Source: DASRIA01 sp035650255
GTDB taxonomy: Bacteria > Actinomycetota > Thermoleophilia > Solirubrobacterales > JBBDJG01
Direction: 5' to 3'
NCBI GenBank assembly: GCA_035650255.1
Contig: DASRIA010000034.1
Location: 1 to 64,000 of the forward strand
Length of the DNA: 64,000 bases
The notes beneath the pieces are model-generated. The model did no database searches and was not told where the DNA came from. It saw only the letters and a program-made list of their open reading frames with translations. Below are positions 34,396-41,765 of the stretch, one piece after another. A program made the position numbers and the translations under genes. Numbering within the stretch: position 1 is the stretch's first letter; every line of letters begins with the position of its first letter.

Positions 34396-35585
34396 ACCTG
34401 CGGGTGGTTCAGGAGCGCGAAGTGGGTCGCCGGCCCGACGTGCATCCCGTGCTCTTCCTTGAACGGGATGCGGCGCGTGCGGCCGCGTCCTGAGGCACTC
34501 GGCTCGAGCACGAGCCAGTCACCGATCAGCCGTCCCAGGGGGTGGCGCGGGCTGCGCGTGATCGTGGCTGCCACGAAGCAGTGCGTCGCGCCTTCGAGCA
34601 GCGGCACCTCCCGGCACGCGGCGGCGCGCAGCGCGTCCGGGTCGCGGTCCTTCCAGTCTTCGTCCACCAGCGAGCCCTGGCGCAGGTCGCGGATGCCCGC
34701 GCTCCGGCGGCGCAGGAACGAACCGAACGGGCGCGTCTCGGGTACGGCGTGCAGGGCCGCGCTCGCCAGGTGCACCGCCTGCTCGAGCGGCGCTCCCATG
34801 TGCGGGGAGCCGAGCGAGATCACATGCCGCACACGGCGGACCCATGGGGCGTTTGCCTGCGCGGCGCCATGGCAGGCGCTCCGCGCCACCAGCCCGCCCA
34901 TCGAGTGCCCGATCAAGGCGATCTCCGTGACCTCCACGGGCCACGCGGCGACCACGGCGTCCAGCACGTCGGACAGGTCGCAACCGTTCTGCGAGATGTG
35001 GCGGCCGCTGTTGTAGCGCACGTAGACCGGCGTGCACGCGAGGTCGCGCACCAGGCGCGTCCCGTACGTGTCGCCGTGTGCGCGGGCCCCGAGGCGCCAC
35101 GAGAACTCGGTCTCCATCAAACCGTGCAGGAAGACGGCCAGCCGCGGAGTCGCGCCCGGAAACGCGGCCGCGAGGGCCGCGGGCTCGGGCGGCACGGGCG
35201 CGCCGCCGACCCGGACGGCGAGGGGCTGGTGCAGGTCGCTGCGCTCGGCCTCCAGGCGATCGCCGATCAGGCCGGTCACGCCCGCGACGACGGCGCTGCC
35301 GGCAGGGGAGCGCGAGATCACTCTCCCCTCCTCCGGCCGCCGGCTGAGCGCCGCGTCGGCTGCGCGGCCCAGCAGGGAGACCGCACCGCCCAGCGCCGAG
35401 TAAGCGGCGTTCGCGATCGTGTCGTGGGCCATCCGGGCGGGCAGCGCGCCCACTCCGGTGGCGTCGAAGGCGCGGTCCGCGATCGCGCGGTGCATCCCCC
35501 AGATGCCGCCCGGGGCCCGGCGCAACTCGTCGAATGCCAGTCCCGCCAGAGCGCGGCGCTCGTCCGGTTCACGTGCCCCGGTCAC
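34338..35585 (-). CDS. Lipase-like alpha/beta hydrolase
   Basis: A 415-residue protein. Residues about 1-130 form a helical, alanine-rich region without recognised similarity. The C-terminal hydrolase has VFLHGLMETEFSW, YVRYNSGRHIS, the nucleophile elbow ALIGHSMGGLVARSA, and LGSPHMGAPLE, the arrangement of PGAP1/LipA-like triacylglycerol lipases. The histidine is probably in THFALLNHPQVY. No signal peptide is seen, so it may work in the cytoplasm, perhaps on stored neutral lipid; that is inference. Its 3' end overlaps the previous gene by 58 bases. Confidence 0.85.
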   Translation of the reverse strand: MTGAREPDERRALAGLAFDELRRAPGGIWGMHRAIADRAFDATGVGALPARMAHDTIANAAYSALGGAVSLLGRAADAALSRRPEEGRVISRSPAGSAVVAGVTGLIGDRLEAERSDLHQPLAVRVGGAPVPPEPAALAAAFPGATPRLAVFLHGLMETEFSWRLGARAHGDTYGTRLVRDLACTPVYVRYNSGRHISQNGCDLSDVLDAVVAAWPVEVTEIALIGHSMGGLVARSACHGAAQANAPWVRRVRHVISLGSPHMGAPLEQAVHLASAALHAVPETRPFGSFLRRRSAGIRDLRQGSLVDEDWKDRDPDALRAAACREVPLLEGATHCFVAATITRSPRHPLGRLIGDWLVLEPSASGRGRTRRIPFKEEHGMHVGPATHFALLNHPQVYERLRDWLTAPSRAADAA

Positions 35586-35628
35586 GGCGTCTTTCTACAG
35601 CACCCGGAGGCTGTCGTCCAGGTTGCGG

Positions 35629-35931
35629 CTAGCCGCGCCGCATGAGGCGGCCCATGGCCGCCATCAGCTCCTGCGTGCGGGCCTCGCGCTCACGGGGTGC
35701 GGCGTCCATCACGCAGTGGCGGGCATGGTCCTCGGCCAGGCCGAGCGCGACCTTGTCGAGGGCCGCCTGGATCGCGCCGACCTGGATCAGCACGTCGGGG
35801 CACCACCGATCCTCGTCGATCATGCGCTGCACGCCGCGCACCTGCCCCTCGATGCGCCGCAGCCGGTTCTGCAACTGACCCTTGGTCGCGGCGTACCCGC
35901 GTACCGGGGTATCGGTCTGGTTCGACGTCAT
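35629..35931 (-). CDS. csoR: CsoR-type copper-sensing repressor
   Basis: A 100-residue all-helical metal-sensitive regulator of the CsoR/RcnR/FrmR family. The copper ligands Cys44 (WCPDVLIQ), His69 and Cys73 (DHARHCV) have the same spacing as C36-H61-C65 of the mycobacterial CsoR, so Cu(I) is the likely signal rather than nickel or formaldehyde. A perfect C4/G4 palindrome sits between it and the divergent DUF4396 gene. It should release the DNA when copper binds. Confidence 0.92.
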   Translation of the reverse strand: MTSNQTDTPVRGYAATKGQLQNRLRRIEGQVRGVQRMIDEDRWCPDVLIQVGAIQAALDKVALGLAEDHARHCVMDAAPREREARTQELMAAMGRLMRRG

Positions 35932-35943
35932 CGCCTGCGGGAT

Positions 35944-35962
35944 TATACCCCTTAGGGGTATA
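35944..35962. promoter_or_regulatory. CsoR operator
   Basis: A perfect 19-base palindrome, TATACCCCT-T-AGGGGTATA, of the GC-tract type bound by CsoR-family tetramers. It begins 13 bases from the csoR start codon and ends 12 bases before the GTG of the divergent membrane protein, so it can control both. Confidence 0.85.
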
Positions 35963-35974
35963 TACTCGACAGCC

Positions 35975-36556
35975 GTGGAAACCGCCGCTCACGAACACGA
36001 CCACCACCATCACGCGATGCCCACGTCGGGCCGCGAGCTGGACGCGGTCGCGTTCAGCGCCACCCTGCACTGCCTCACGGGCTGCGCCATCGGCGAGATC
36101 ACGGGCATGGTGGTCGGCACCGCGCTGGGGTTCTCGGACTGGGGCACGGTCGCGCTCGCCGTGGCGCTGGCGTTCGTGTTCGGCTACACGCTCACGAGCC
36201 TGCCGCTGCTGCGCGCCGGCCTGGCGCTGAGCGCGGTGATTCCCATCGCGCTTGCATCGGACACGATCAGCATCGCGATCATGGAGGTGGTGGACAACGC
36301 GATCATGCTGTCCATCCCGGGTGCCATGGAAGCCGGGCTCGACAACGAGCTCTTCTGGGGCAGCCTGTCGGTGGCACTCGTGATCGCCGGCGCGTTCGCG
36401 TACCCGGCCAACCGCTGGCTGATCGCCCGGGGCAAGGGCCACGTGGCCGTGCACAACACCGGGATCCACGGCGGCCCGCCCACGCGCCTCGTGGCGATCA
36501 TCGCTGCCGTCGCATTCTTGTTCGGCTCGATCGTGCTGATCGCCGAAGCGCTCTGA
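35975..36556 (+). CDS. His-rich DUF4396 membrane protein, copper-linked
   Basis: A 193-residue membrane protein with a GTG start. The N-terminus carries a metal-binding-like HEHDHHHH stretch (residues 6-13), then LHCLTGCAIGE (His32, Cys33, Cys37), a DUF4396 hallmark. About five hydrophobic segments follow, including VALAVALAFVFGYTL, LSAVIPIALASDTISIAIM and VAIIAAVAFLFGSIVLIA. Control by the adjacent CsoR operator indicates a role in copper handling, perhaps export or sequestration. No CopA ATPase or CopZ chaperone is in the window. The mechanism is unknown. Confidence 0.85.
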   Translation: METAAHEHDHHHHAMPTSGRELDAVAFSATLHCLTGCAIGEITGMVVGTALGFSDWGTVALAVALAFVFGYTLTSLPLLRAGLALSAVIPIALASDTISIAIMEVVDNAIMLSIPGAMEAGLDNELFWGSLSVALVIAGAFAYPANRWLIARGKGHVAVHNTGIHGGPPTRLVAIIAAVAFLFGSIVLIAEAL

Positions 36557-36564
36557 GGAAGCAA

Positions 36565-36638
36565 TCGGGGCGCCCGGATTTGAACCGGGGACCTCACCGA
36601 CCCGAACGGTGCGCGCTACCAGGCTGCGCTACGCCCCG
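36565..36638 (-). tRNA. tRNA-Pro (anticodon CGG)
   Basis: A complete cloverleaf on the minus strand: 7-base-pair acceptor CGGGGCG/CGCCCCG, D arm GCGC-AGCCTGGTA-GCGC, anticodon stem CACCG/CGGTG with loop TTCGGGT giving anticodon CGG (reads CCG), and T arm CCGGG-TTCAAAT-CCGGG. The discriminator base is A; CCA is not encoded. It lies between the DUF4396 gene and a small gene of unknown function. Confidence 0.97.
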
Positions 36639-36662
36639 AGTGTCCGGCAGCAATCGTAGACG

Positions 36663-36905
36663 TTAGCCCGCGACGGCCTTGTAATACCGCACGGCGAGGC
36701 CCGTCATCAGGGTCTCGAAGCACTGTTCGAGCGTGAGGCCGTTCTCGTCGGCGAACAACGCGATGCCCTGCTCCTCGATCGACTCGCTCTGCGAGATCAC
36801 CTCGTCGACCAGGTCGGGATGCTGGTCCGAGAAGTACGCCCCCATCGAGTAGAGGCTCGTGTCCATGAGGGACTCGAGGAAGGTGTCGCTGTCACGCCCC
36901 GCCAT
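36663..36905 (-). CDS. Small protein of unknown function (80 residues)
   Basis: I do not recognise a family. The protein is acidic and predicted mostly helical (LESLMDTSLYSMGAYF, VDEVISQSESIEEQGIALF, LEQCFETLMTGLAVRYYKA). There is a single cysteine and no membrane segment or signal peptide. It is located just upstream, in the plus-strand sense, of the ECF sigma gene's 3' end, on the same strand, so it could be read through from that gene. Composition is like the neighbours. Confidence 0.65.
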   Translation of the reverse strand: MAGRDSDTFLESLMDTSLYSMGAYFSDQHPDLVDEVISQSESIEEQGIALFADENGLTLEQCFETLMTGLAVRYYKAVAG

Positions 36906-36935
36906 CGAGCGCAGCGTACCTATTGCGAGCTGTGG

Positions 36936-38618
36936 CTAGAGCCCGAGGCCCGACGTGATCTGGTTCTGGGGCAGCGGCGACAGCTGCAGCGGCGCCACGT
37001 TCGGGGTGACCTGGGTCTGCGGAAGCGTCAGAGAGGGACCGGTCTTGCCCGCCTCACCGGTCTTCAGCGAGGTGCCGCCGGGAAGCTTGACCTCCTTGGG
37101 CACCGTCACCTTCGGAGCCTTCGGGAGCGTCTTGGTGACCTCCTTGACCGCCTTGGGAGCGTTCTTGACAGTGTTCGGAGCGTTCTTGGGGGCGTTCTTG
37201 ACCGCCTTGTCGAGATCCTTCGCGATCCCCTTCACGTTCCCCTTGGCGAGGTCCTTGGTGGTCTTGGTCGGCGAGAGCCCCACGGTCCCGCCCACCGAAT
37301 CGAGCGTCCGTCCCACGCCGCCGACACCCGCGACGGTCTCGGTGAGGCGACCCGCCTCGCCCGTGACCCGCCCACCAGCGGCGTCCAAGCCTGCGCCGCC
37401 GAGCGGACCGCCCAGTGCGCCGGGAGCTGCGCTGTTACCGCCTCCCGCAGGCCCATTCGGCCCGGCCGGGCCGGAGCCGCCCGCCATGCCGCCTGCGCCG
37501 GCCCCGCCGGGAACACCCGCGGCACCGTGACCGCTGCCTCCGGCCGCCCCGCTGCCGGAGCCGTTGTCGGAATCGCCTCCACCGCCACCCGCGCCGCCCG
37601 GCGAGTCCGTGCCGCCCACGAGCGGGAGGTTCCCGCCCGGCAGCCCGCCGCCGGATGCCTTGTGCGCCACGCCGGCGCCGCCGGCGGCCACGACGGCCGC
37701 GACGACCAGGGCGGTGGCCTTGCCGGCCAGCGTCGCGCCGTGCTCCGCCCCGGCCTGGGCGGCGGGGCCCAGTCCGCCCGAGGCCTCCTCGAGCCTGCGG
37801 CGCAGGAAGGCCGGCAGCGGCAGGAAGCCGGCCGCGCGGTGAATCGCACGGCGGGCCCGGCTCTGCTCGAGCCCGAGCACGAGGGAGTCGAGTCCCATGG
37901 CGACCGCGTGACGGCGGCATGCCTTGCAGTGGTTCAAGTGGTTCGAGAGACGCCGGCGGTCGCGCGCCCGCGCGCTGCCGTCGACGATGCCCTCCATCGC
38001 CGTCCTCACGCCCGCGCAGCGCGCGCCGGTGTCGATCTCGTCGAACCCGTCGCGCAGCCGGCGCCGCGCGCGGAAGAGCAGGCTCTCCACCGCGCCGCGT
38101 GTGAGGCCCATGCGGTTCCCGATGCTGTCGTAAGAGAGTCCTTCCAGCTCCCGCATCACGAGGATCTCGTGCTGCGTGCGCGGCAGGTCGTGGAACGCCA
38201 TGCGCAAAGACTCGAGCTCGTTCCTGCGCGCAACCGTCGCGTCGGTCCCGCTCGCGACCTGCGAGATGCGGCCCTCCTCGACCGGGCTGAAGTCGTCCGA
38301 GTCGATCGAAACCTCCTGCGTGCGGCGCGCGCGGCGGATGTGGTCGATGCACGCGTTCTTGGCGATCTCGTGGATCCAGGGACGGAACACGATGTCCTGG
38401 TCCGAGCGGCGCAGGGCGCGCAGCGCCGACATGAACGCCTCCTGGACGATGTCCTCGGCGCGCCCGTGATCGGACACCATTCCGCGCACGTAGCCGACGA
38501 TGCGGTTCTGATAGCGGCGGAACAGCACCTCGAAGGCCTCGTCGCTGCCCTCCCGTGCGGCTGCAACCAGCTGTTCATCCGGTGCCTCTGTGGCTGTTGC
38601 TGCCAGCAGCGGTTTCAC
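36936..38618 (-). CDS. ECF sigma factor fused to zinc-finger anti-sigma-like domain, membrane segment and low-complexity tail
   Basis: A 560-residue protein from a GTG with an AAGGGAG ribosome site. Sigma region 2 spans about residues 20-100 (AEDIVQEAFMSALRAL; FRPWIHEIAKNACIDHIRR). Region 4 spans 135-190 (DLPRTQHEILVMRELEGLSY; GLTRGAVESLLFRARRRLR). Cys201 and H227-x3-C231-x2-C234 form a zf-HC2/ZAS-like finger usual in separate anti-sigma factors. One hydrophobic segment follows (TALVVAAVVAAGGAGVA, 302-318), then a Gly/Ser-rich stretch to about 440 and a Lys/Ala/Pro-rich end. The layout implies a self-inhibited, membrane-tethered sigma factor freed by proteolysis or conformational change. Targets unknown. 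Confidence 0.88.
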   Translation of the reverse strand: MKPLLAATATEAPDEQLVAAAREGSDEAFEVLFRRYQNRIVGYVRGMVSDHGRAEDIVQEAFMSALRALRRSDQDIVFRPWIHEIAKNACIDHIRRARRTQEVSIDSDDFSPVEEGRISQVASGTDATVARRNELESLRMAFHDLPRTQHEILVMRELEGLSYDSIGNRMGLTRGAVESLLFRARRRLRDGFDEIDTGARCAGVRTAMEGIVDGSARARDRRRLSNHLNHCKACRRHAVAMGLDSLVLGLEQSRARRAIHRAAGFLPLPAFLRRRLEEASGGLGPAAQAGAEHGATLAGKATALVVAAVVAAGGAGVAHKASGGGLPGGNLPLVGGTDSPGGAGGGGGDSDNGSGSGAAGGSGHGAAGVPGGAGAGGMAGGSGPAGPNGPAGGGNSAAPGALGGPLGGAGLDAAGGRVTGEAGRLTETVAGVGGVGRTLDSVGGTVGLSPTKTTKDLAKGNVKGIAKDLDKAVKNAPKNAPNTVKNAPKAVKEVTKTLPKAPKVTVPKEVKLPGGTSLKTGEAGKTGPSLTLPQTQVTPNVAPLQLSPLPQNQITSGLGL

Positions 38619-38751
38619 CGCGGCTCCCTTACCTCGATTGCCGATGGAGCAATGGGCGGGACCTCCCCGCGCCACCCATTAGCTATACCCACCACGGAAC
38701 GTTAGTACGCACCTGCTCCAGCTGCACCCGAAATCTTCGTCCATGTGCGGC

Positions 38752-38779
38752 TTGACACGTCCGTCCAGACCGGTATAAG
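38752..38779 (+). promoter_or_regulatory. Strong sigma-70-type promoter
   Basis: TTGACA at 38752-38757 and TATAAG at 38774-38779 with a 16-base spacer, close to the housekeeping consensus. It lies about 75-100 bases upstream of the TTG start of the small IF2N-like gene and gives a leader of about 65 bases with a GC-rich hairpin. Confidence 0.7.
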
Positions 38780-38795
38780 GAGGTGTCGCTCGGGC

Positions 38796-38819
38796 GCCGG
38801 GCCCACTGGGAAGCCCGGC
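38796..38819 (+). other. Leader hairpin upstream of small IF2N-like gene
   Basis: GCCGGGC / GCCCGGC is a perfect 7-base-pair stem with a 10-base loop, placed between the promoter and the GAGAGGGGA ribosome site at about 38839-38847. It could stabilise the message or modulate translation. No riboswitch family is recognised. Confidence 0.5.
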
Positions 38820-38852
38820 AGATCCGGTCTTCAGCTACGAGAGGGGAATGCA

Positions 38853-39035
38853 TTGGCCAATCACCTGACGCCCACCGAGCTGGCTCGGGAAGCGGGCATG
38901 GATCGCCGCGAGGTCATCTCGAAGTGCATGGAGTTGGGGGTACCGATCTTCCAGGGCAAGATCGACAAGACCCTGTTCCTGGCCTCCTTGAAGGAGATCC
39001 AGGGCAAGTCCCCCGGTCAGGTGGCGCAGGCCTAG
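38853..39035 (+). CDS. Small IF2 N-terminal-domain-like protein (60 residues)
   Basis: A 60-residue protein with a TTG start supported by GAGAGGGGA about 6 bases upstream. The sequence LTPTELAREAGMDRREVISK, CMELGVPIFQGKIDKTLFLA follows the pattern of the IF2_N mini winged-helix (ELA-x2-AG-x4-VI-x-KC-x-ELG), a module of initiation factor 2 that helps bind the ribosome or other partners. As a stand-alone chain it could bind nucleic acid or protein. It has its own strong promoter and may be cotranscribed with the acyl-CoA synthetase 160 bases downstream. Function unknown. Confidence 0.7.
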   Translation: MANHLTPTELAREAGMDRREVISKCMELGVPIFQGKIDKTLFLASLKEIQGKSPGQVAQA

Positions 39036-39196
39036 CGCAGCAGCTGCAGCGGGCCTTCCGGGCGGATCCGCCGCCCGCGCGTCTGCCCACCTCCCGGCAC
39101 CACCGGCAGCGGGCCTCCGTGAGCACCGGCGCCGGATACAATCGCCAGCAGTTTGCGGGGAGCCGAGGGCTCCCCCACCCGAGCGAGGAGGAAGAG

Positions 39197-41002
39197 ATGG
39201 AGGCTCAGACGGCCACGACGCCGAGCGACGCTGCGACCGGCTCGAAGACGCTTGCGGACCTGCTGCCCCTGGCCGTCGAGAAGCACGCCGCGAAGGTTGC
39301 CCAGAAGTTCAAGGACCAGTCCACGGGCGAATGGGTCGACGTCTCGTATCCCGAGCTGGGCCAGATCGCCAAGGAGGTCTCGCTCGGCCTCCAGGAGCTC
39401 GGCATCGACCGCGGCGACAAGGTCGGGATCCTCTCGAACACGCGGCCCGAGTGGACGTACGCGGACTTCGGCATTCTCGCCACCGGCGGCACGGTCGTCC
39501 CGATCTACCAGACCAACTCCCCTGAGGAGTGCCACTACGTGCTGGAGCACTCCGAGTCCGTCGCGGTGATCCTCGAGGACCAGTCCCAGCTCGACAAGAT
39601 CCGCAAGGTCCGCGACCAGCTCCCGAGCCTCCGGCACGTGATCTCGATGGAGCCGCTCGACGGCGACGACGTGATGAGCATGGAGGAGCTGCGCGAGCGC
39701 GGCCGCGGGCGCTCGGACGACGACTTCAAGCAGCGCGTCGCGACGGTGGAGGGCTCCGACGTCGCGACCTACATCTACACGTCCGGCACCACCGGCCCGC
39801 CCAAGGGCTGCGTGATCGACCACCAGAACTGGCGCGACATGCTGGACATGGTGCAGTCGCAGAACGTCCTCATGGAGGACGAGGTCGCGTACCTGTTCCT
39901 GCCGCTCGCGCACGCGTTCGCACGGTTGATCCAGCTCGGCTCGCTCGACGTCGGCGCCACGATCGTCTACTGGGAGCGCGACCCGCAGAAGATCATCCCG
40001 AACCTGATGGAGGTCAAGCCGACGTACTTCCCGTCGGTGCCCCGCATGTTCGAGAAGATCTACTCGCTCGCCAACTCGAACGCGCCCGACAAGGCCCAGC
40101 TCGAGCAGGCTGTCCAGCTCGGCCTGAAGGTCCGCCAGATGCAGGATCGCGGCGAGGCCGTGCCGGCGGAGCTGCAGGAGGCGTTCGACAAGGCCGACGC
40201 CGCCCTGTTCCAGAACGTCCGCAACATCTTCGGCGGGCGCATCAAGCAGGCGGTGACCGGCGCCGCGCCGATCGCCCAGGAGATCCTCGAGTTCTTCTAC
40301 GCCTGCGGCGTGCTCGTGCTCGAGGGCTGGGGGATGACCGAGACCTCGACTGCCGCCACCTGCAACACCGCCGAGGAGTTCCGCTTCGGATCGGTGGGCA
40401 AGCCGTTCCCCGGCGTCGAGGTCAAGATCGCCGCAGACGGCGAGATCCTCGCGCGCGGCCCGAACATCTTCCGCGGCTACTACAAGAACCCGGAGGCCAC
40501 TGCCGAGACGATCGTCGACCGATGGCTGCACACCGGCGACATCGGGCGGATCGACGAGGACGGCTTCCTGTACATCACGGGCCGCAAGAAGGACATCATC
40601 ATCACCGCCGGCGGCAAGAACATCACCCCGGCGAATCTCGAGAACGGCCTGAAGCAGAACCAGTACATCTCACAGGCGGTCGTGCACGGCGACCGGCGCC
40701 CCTTCCTGACCGCCCTGATCACGCTCGATCCCGAAGAGATCGTGCCGTGGGCGCAGGCGCAGGGCATCGAGGACACCGACATGGCGTCGCTCGCACAGAA
40801 CGAGAAGGTGCAGGCGCTCGTCCAGGAGGCGGTCGACAAGGTCAACGAGAAGGTGGCGCGCGTGGAGGAAGTGAAGAAGTTCACGATCCTGCCGCACGAC
40901 CTGACGCAGGAGACCGGGGAGCTGACGCCGACGCTGAAGGTCAAGCGCAACGTCGTGAACGAGAAGTACGCCGGCGAGCTCGACGCGATGTATCGGAAAT
41001 GA
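39197..41002 (+). CDS. Long-chain acyl-CoA synthetase (FadD15-like)
   Basis: A 601-residue AMP-forming ligase. The ATP-binding P-loop is YIYTSGTTGPPKGCVIDH; EGWGMTETS is the A5 motif; WLHTGDIGRIDEDGFLYITGRKKDIII is A7-A8; and the catalytic lysine lies near the end in TPTLKVKRNVV. The length and the start LLPLAVEKHAAKVAQKF match bacterial FadD15/long-chain acyl-CoA synthetase. It activates fatty acids at the membrane for degradation or lipid synthesis. The ATG has GAGGAGGAAGAG directly upstream. A perfect terminator hairpin follows the gene. Confidence 0.93.
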   Translation: MEAQTATTPSDAATGSKTLADLLPLAVEKHAAKVAQKFKDQSTGEWVDVSYPELGQIAKEVSLGLQELGIDRGDKVGILSNTRPEWTYADFGILATGGTVVPIYQTNSPEECHYVLEHSESVAVILEDQSQLDKIRKVRDQLPSLRHVISMEPLDGDDVMSMEELRERGRGRSDDDFKQRVATVEGSDVATYIYTSGTTGPPKGCVIDHQNWRDMLDMVQSQNVLMEDEVAYLFLPLAHAFARLIQLGSLDVGATIVYWERDPQKIIPNLMEVKPTYFPSVPRMFEKIYSLANSNAPDKAQLEQAVQLGLKVRQMQDRGEAVPAELQEAFDKADAALFQNVRNIFGGRIKQAVTGAAPIAQEILEFFYACGVLVLEGWGMTETSTAATCNTAEEFRFGSVGKPFPGVEVKIAADGEILARGPNIFRGYYKNPEATAETIVDRWLHTGDIGRIDEDGFLYITGRKKDIIITAGGKNITPANLENGLKQNQYISQAVVHGDRRPFLTALITLDPEEIVPWAQAQGIEDTDMASLAQNEKVQALVQEAVDKVNEKVARVEEVKKFTILPHDLTQETGELTPTLKVKRNVVNEKYAGELDAMYRK

Positions 41003-41028
41003 CGAGTTTCGCTTAGCCGCGAAACTCG
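41003..41028. terminator. Bidirectional terminator hairpin
   Basis: Perfect 10-base-pair stem CGAGTTTCGC / GCGAAACTCG with loop TTAGCC, starting at the base after the acyl-CoA synthetase stop. A second smaller hairpin, GCTCC/GGAGC, lies next to it. The region separates this gene from the convergent ABC permease. Confidence 0.75.
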
Positions 41029-41045
41029 GTGGCTCCGGGTCGGAG

Positions 41046-41765
41046 CTACTCCACGTCGCGGCGGCGGTCTATCAGCGTGGCGGCCGTGGCCAGCACGGCC
41101 AGCCAGGCGGTCAACACCAATCCCGCGTGCAGCATCGTGCCGTCGACGTTGCCGCCCTGGCTGAGCACGCCGAACGACGTGCCGAGCGTGTAGTCGACGA
41201 GATCCTCCTCGGGGAGGGTGACCAGCGACTCGACCACGAAGATCCACAGCAGCAGGCCCACCTGCGCAGCGACCTGGTTCCTGATCAGCGTCCCGACCGC
41301 CACGCCGATCGCCGCGCACATCATCGACGCGAGGATGCCGCCGACGGCGACGCCCAGGTAGTCCCGGCCGTCGAGGCTCGGGCCCGGGGTTCCCGCCAGC
41401 AGCGGGATCCCGACCGCATAGGTGACGGCGCCGATCGCGATCGCCCCGAGGCCGGCCGTGAGGCCGTAGGCGAGCATCCGCGCCATCACCAGCCGATAGC
41501 GGTCGGGAGCGATCAGGACCGCCGGAGCCAGCGTGCGGTGCCTGAACTCGCCGGTGGCGCCGACCGCGCCGTAGATCAGCATCAGGGCCGCGATCCAACC
41601 GCCGAATGCAAGCGCGTTGCGCTTGTCCCGCACCGTCCCCGGGTCGTCCACCAGCGCGACGATCACGATCGTCGCGACCGCGAGCAGCAGCCCCGCGGCC
41701 GCGAAGGACACCGCGGTGCGCGTGGTGCGCACCTTGATCAGCTCGCCGGCCAGCAGGCGGGTCAC
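41046..41765 (-). CDS. ABC-2 type transporter permease
   Basis: A 239-residue membrane protein with about six hydrophobic helices: FAAAGLLLAVATIVIVAL, ALMLIYGAVGATGEF, GAIAIGAVTYAVGIPLL, VGGILASMMCAAIGVAVG, GLLLWIFVVESLV and a final HAGLVLTAWLAVLATAATL. The motif GEFRHRTLAPAVLIAPDRYR is typical of the ABC-2/NatB-like group. It is a GTG start overlapping the ATPase stop (GTGA), so the two are coupled. Drug or lipid efflux is plausible; the substrate is unknown. Confidence 0.9.
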   Translation of the reverse strand: MTRLLAGELIKVRTTRTAVSFAAAGLLLAVATIVIVALVDDPGTVRDKRNALAFGGWIAALMLIYGAVGATGEFRHRTLAPAVLIAPDRYRLVMARMLAYGLTAGLGAIAIGAVTYAVGIPLLAGTPGPSLDGRDYLGVAVGGILASMMCAAIGVAVGTLIRNQVAAQVGLLLWIFVVESLVTLPEEDLVDYTLGTSFGVLSQGGNVDGTMLHAGLVLTAWLAVLATAATLIDRRRDVE

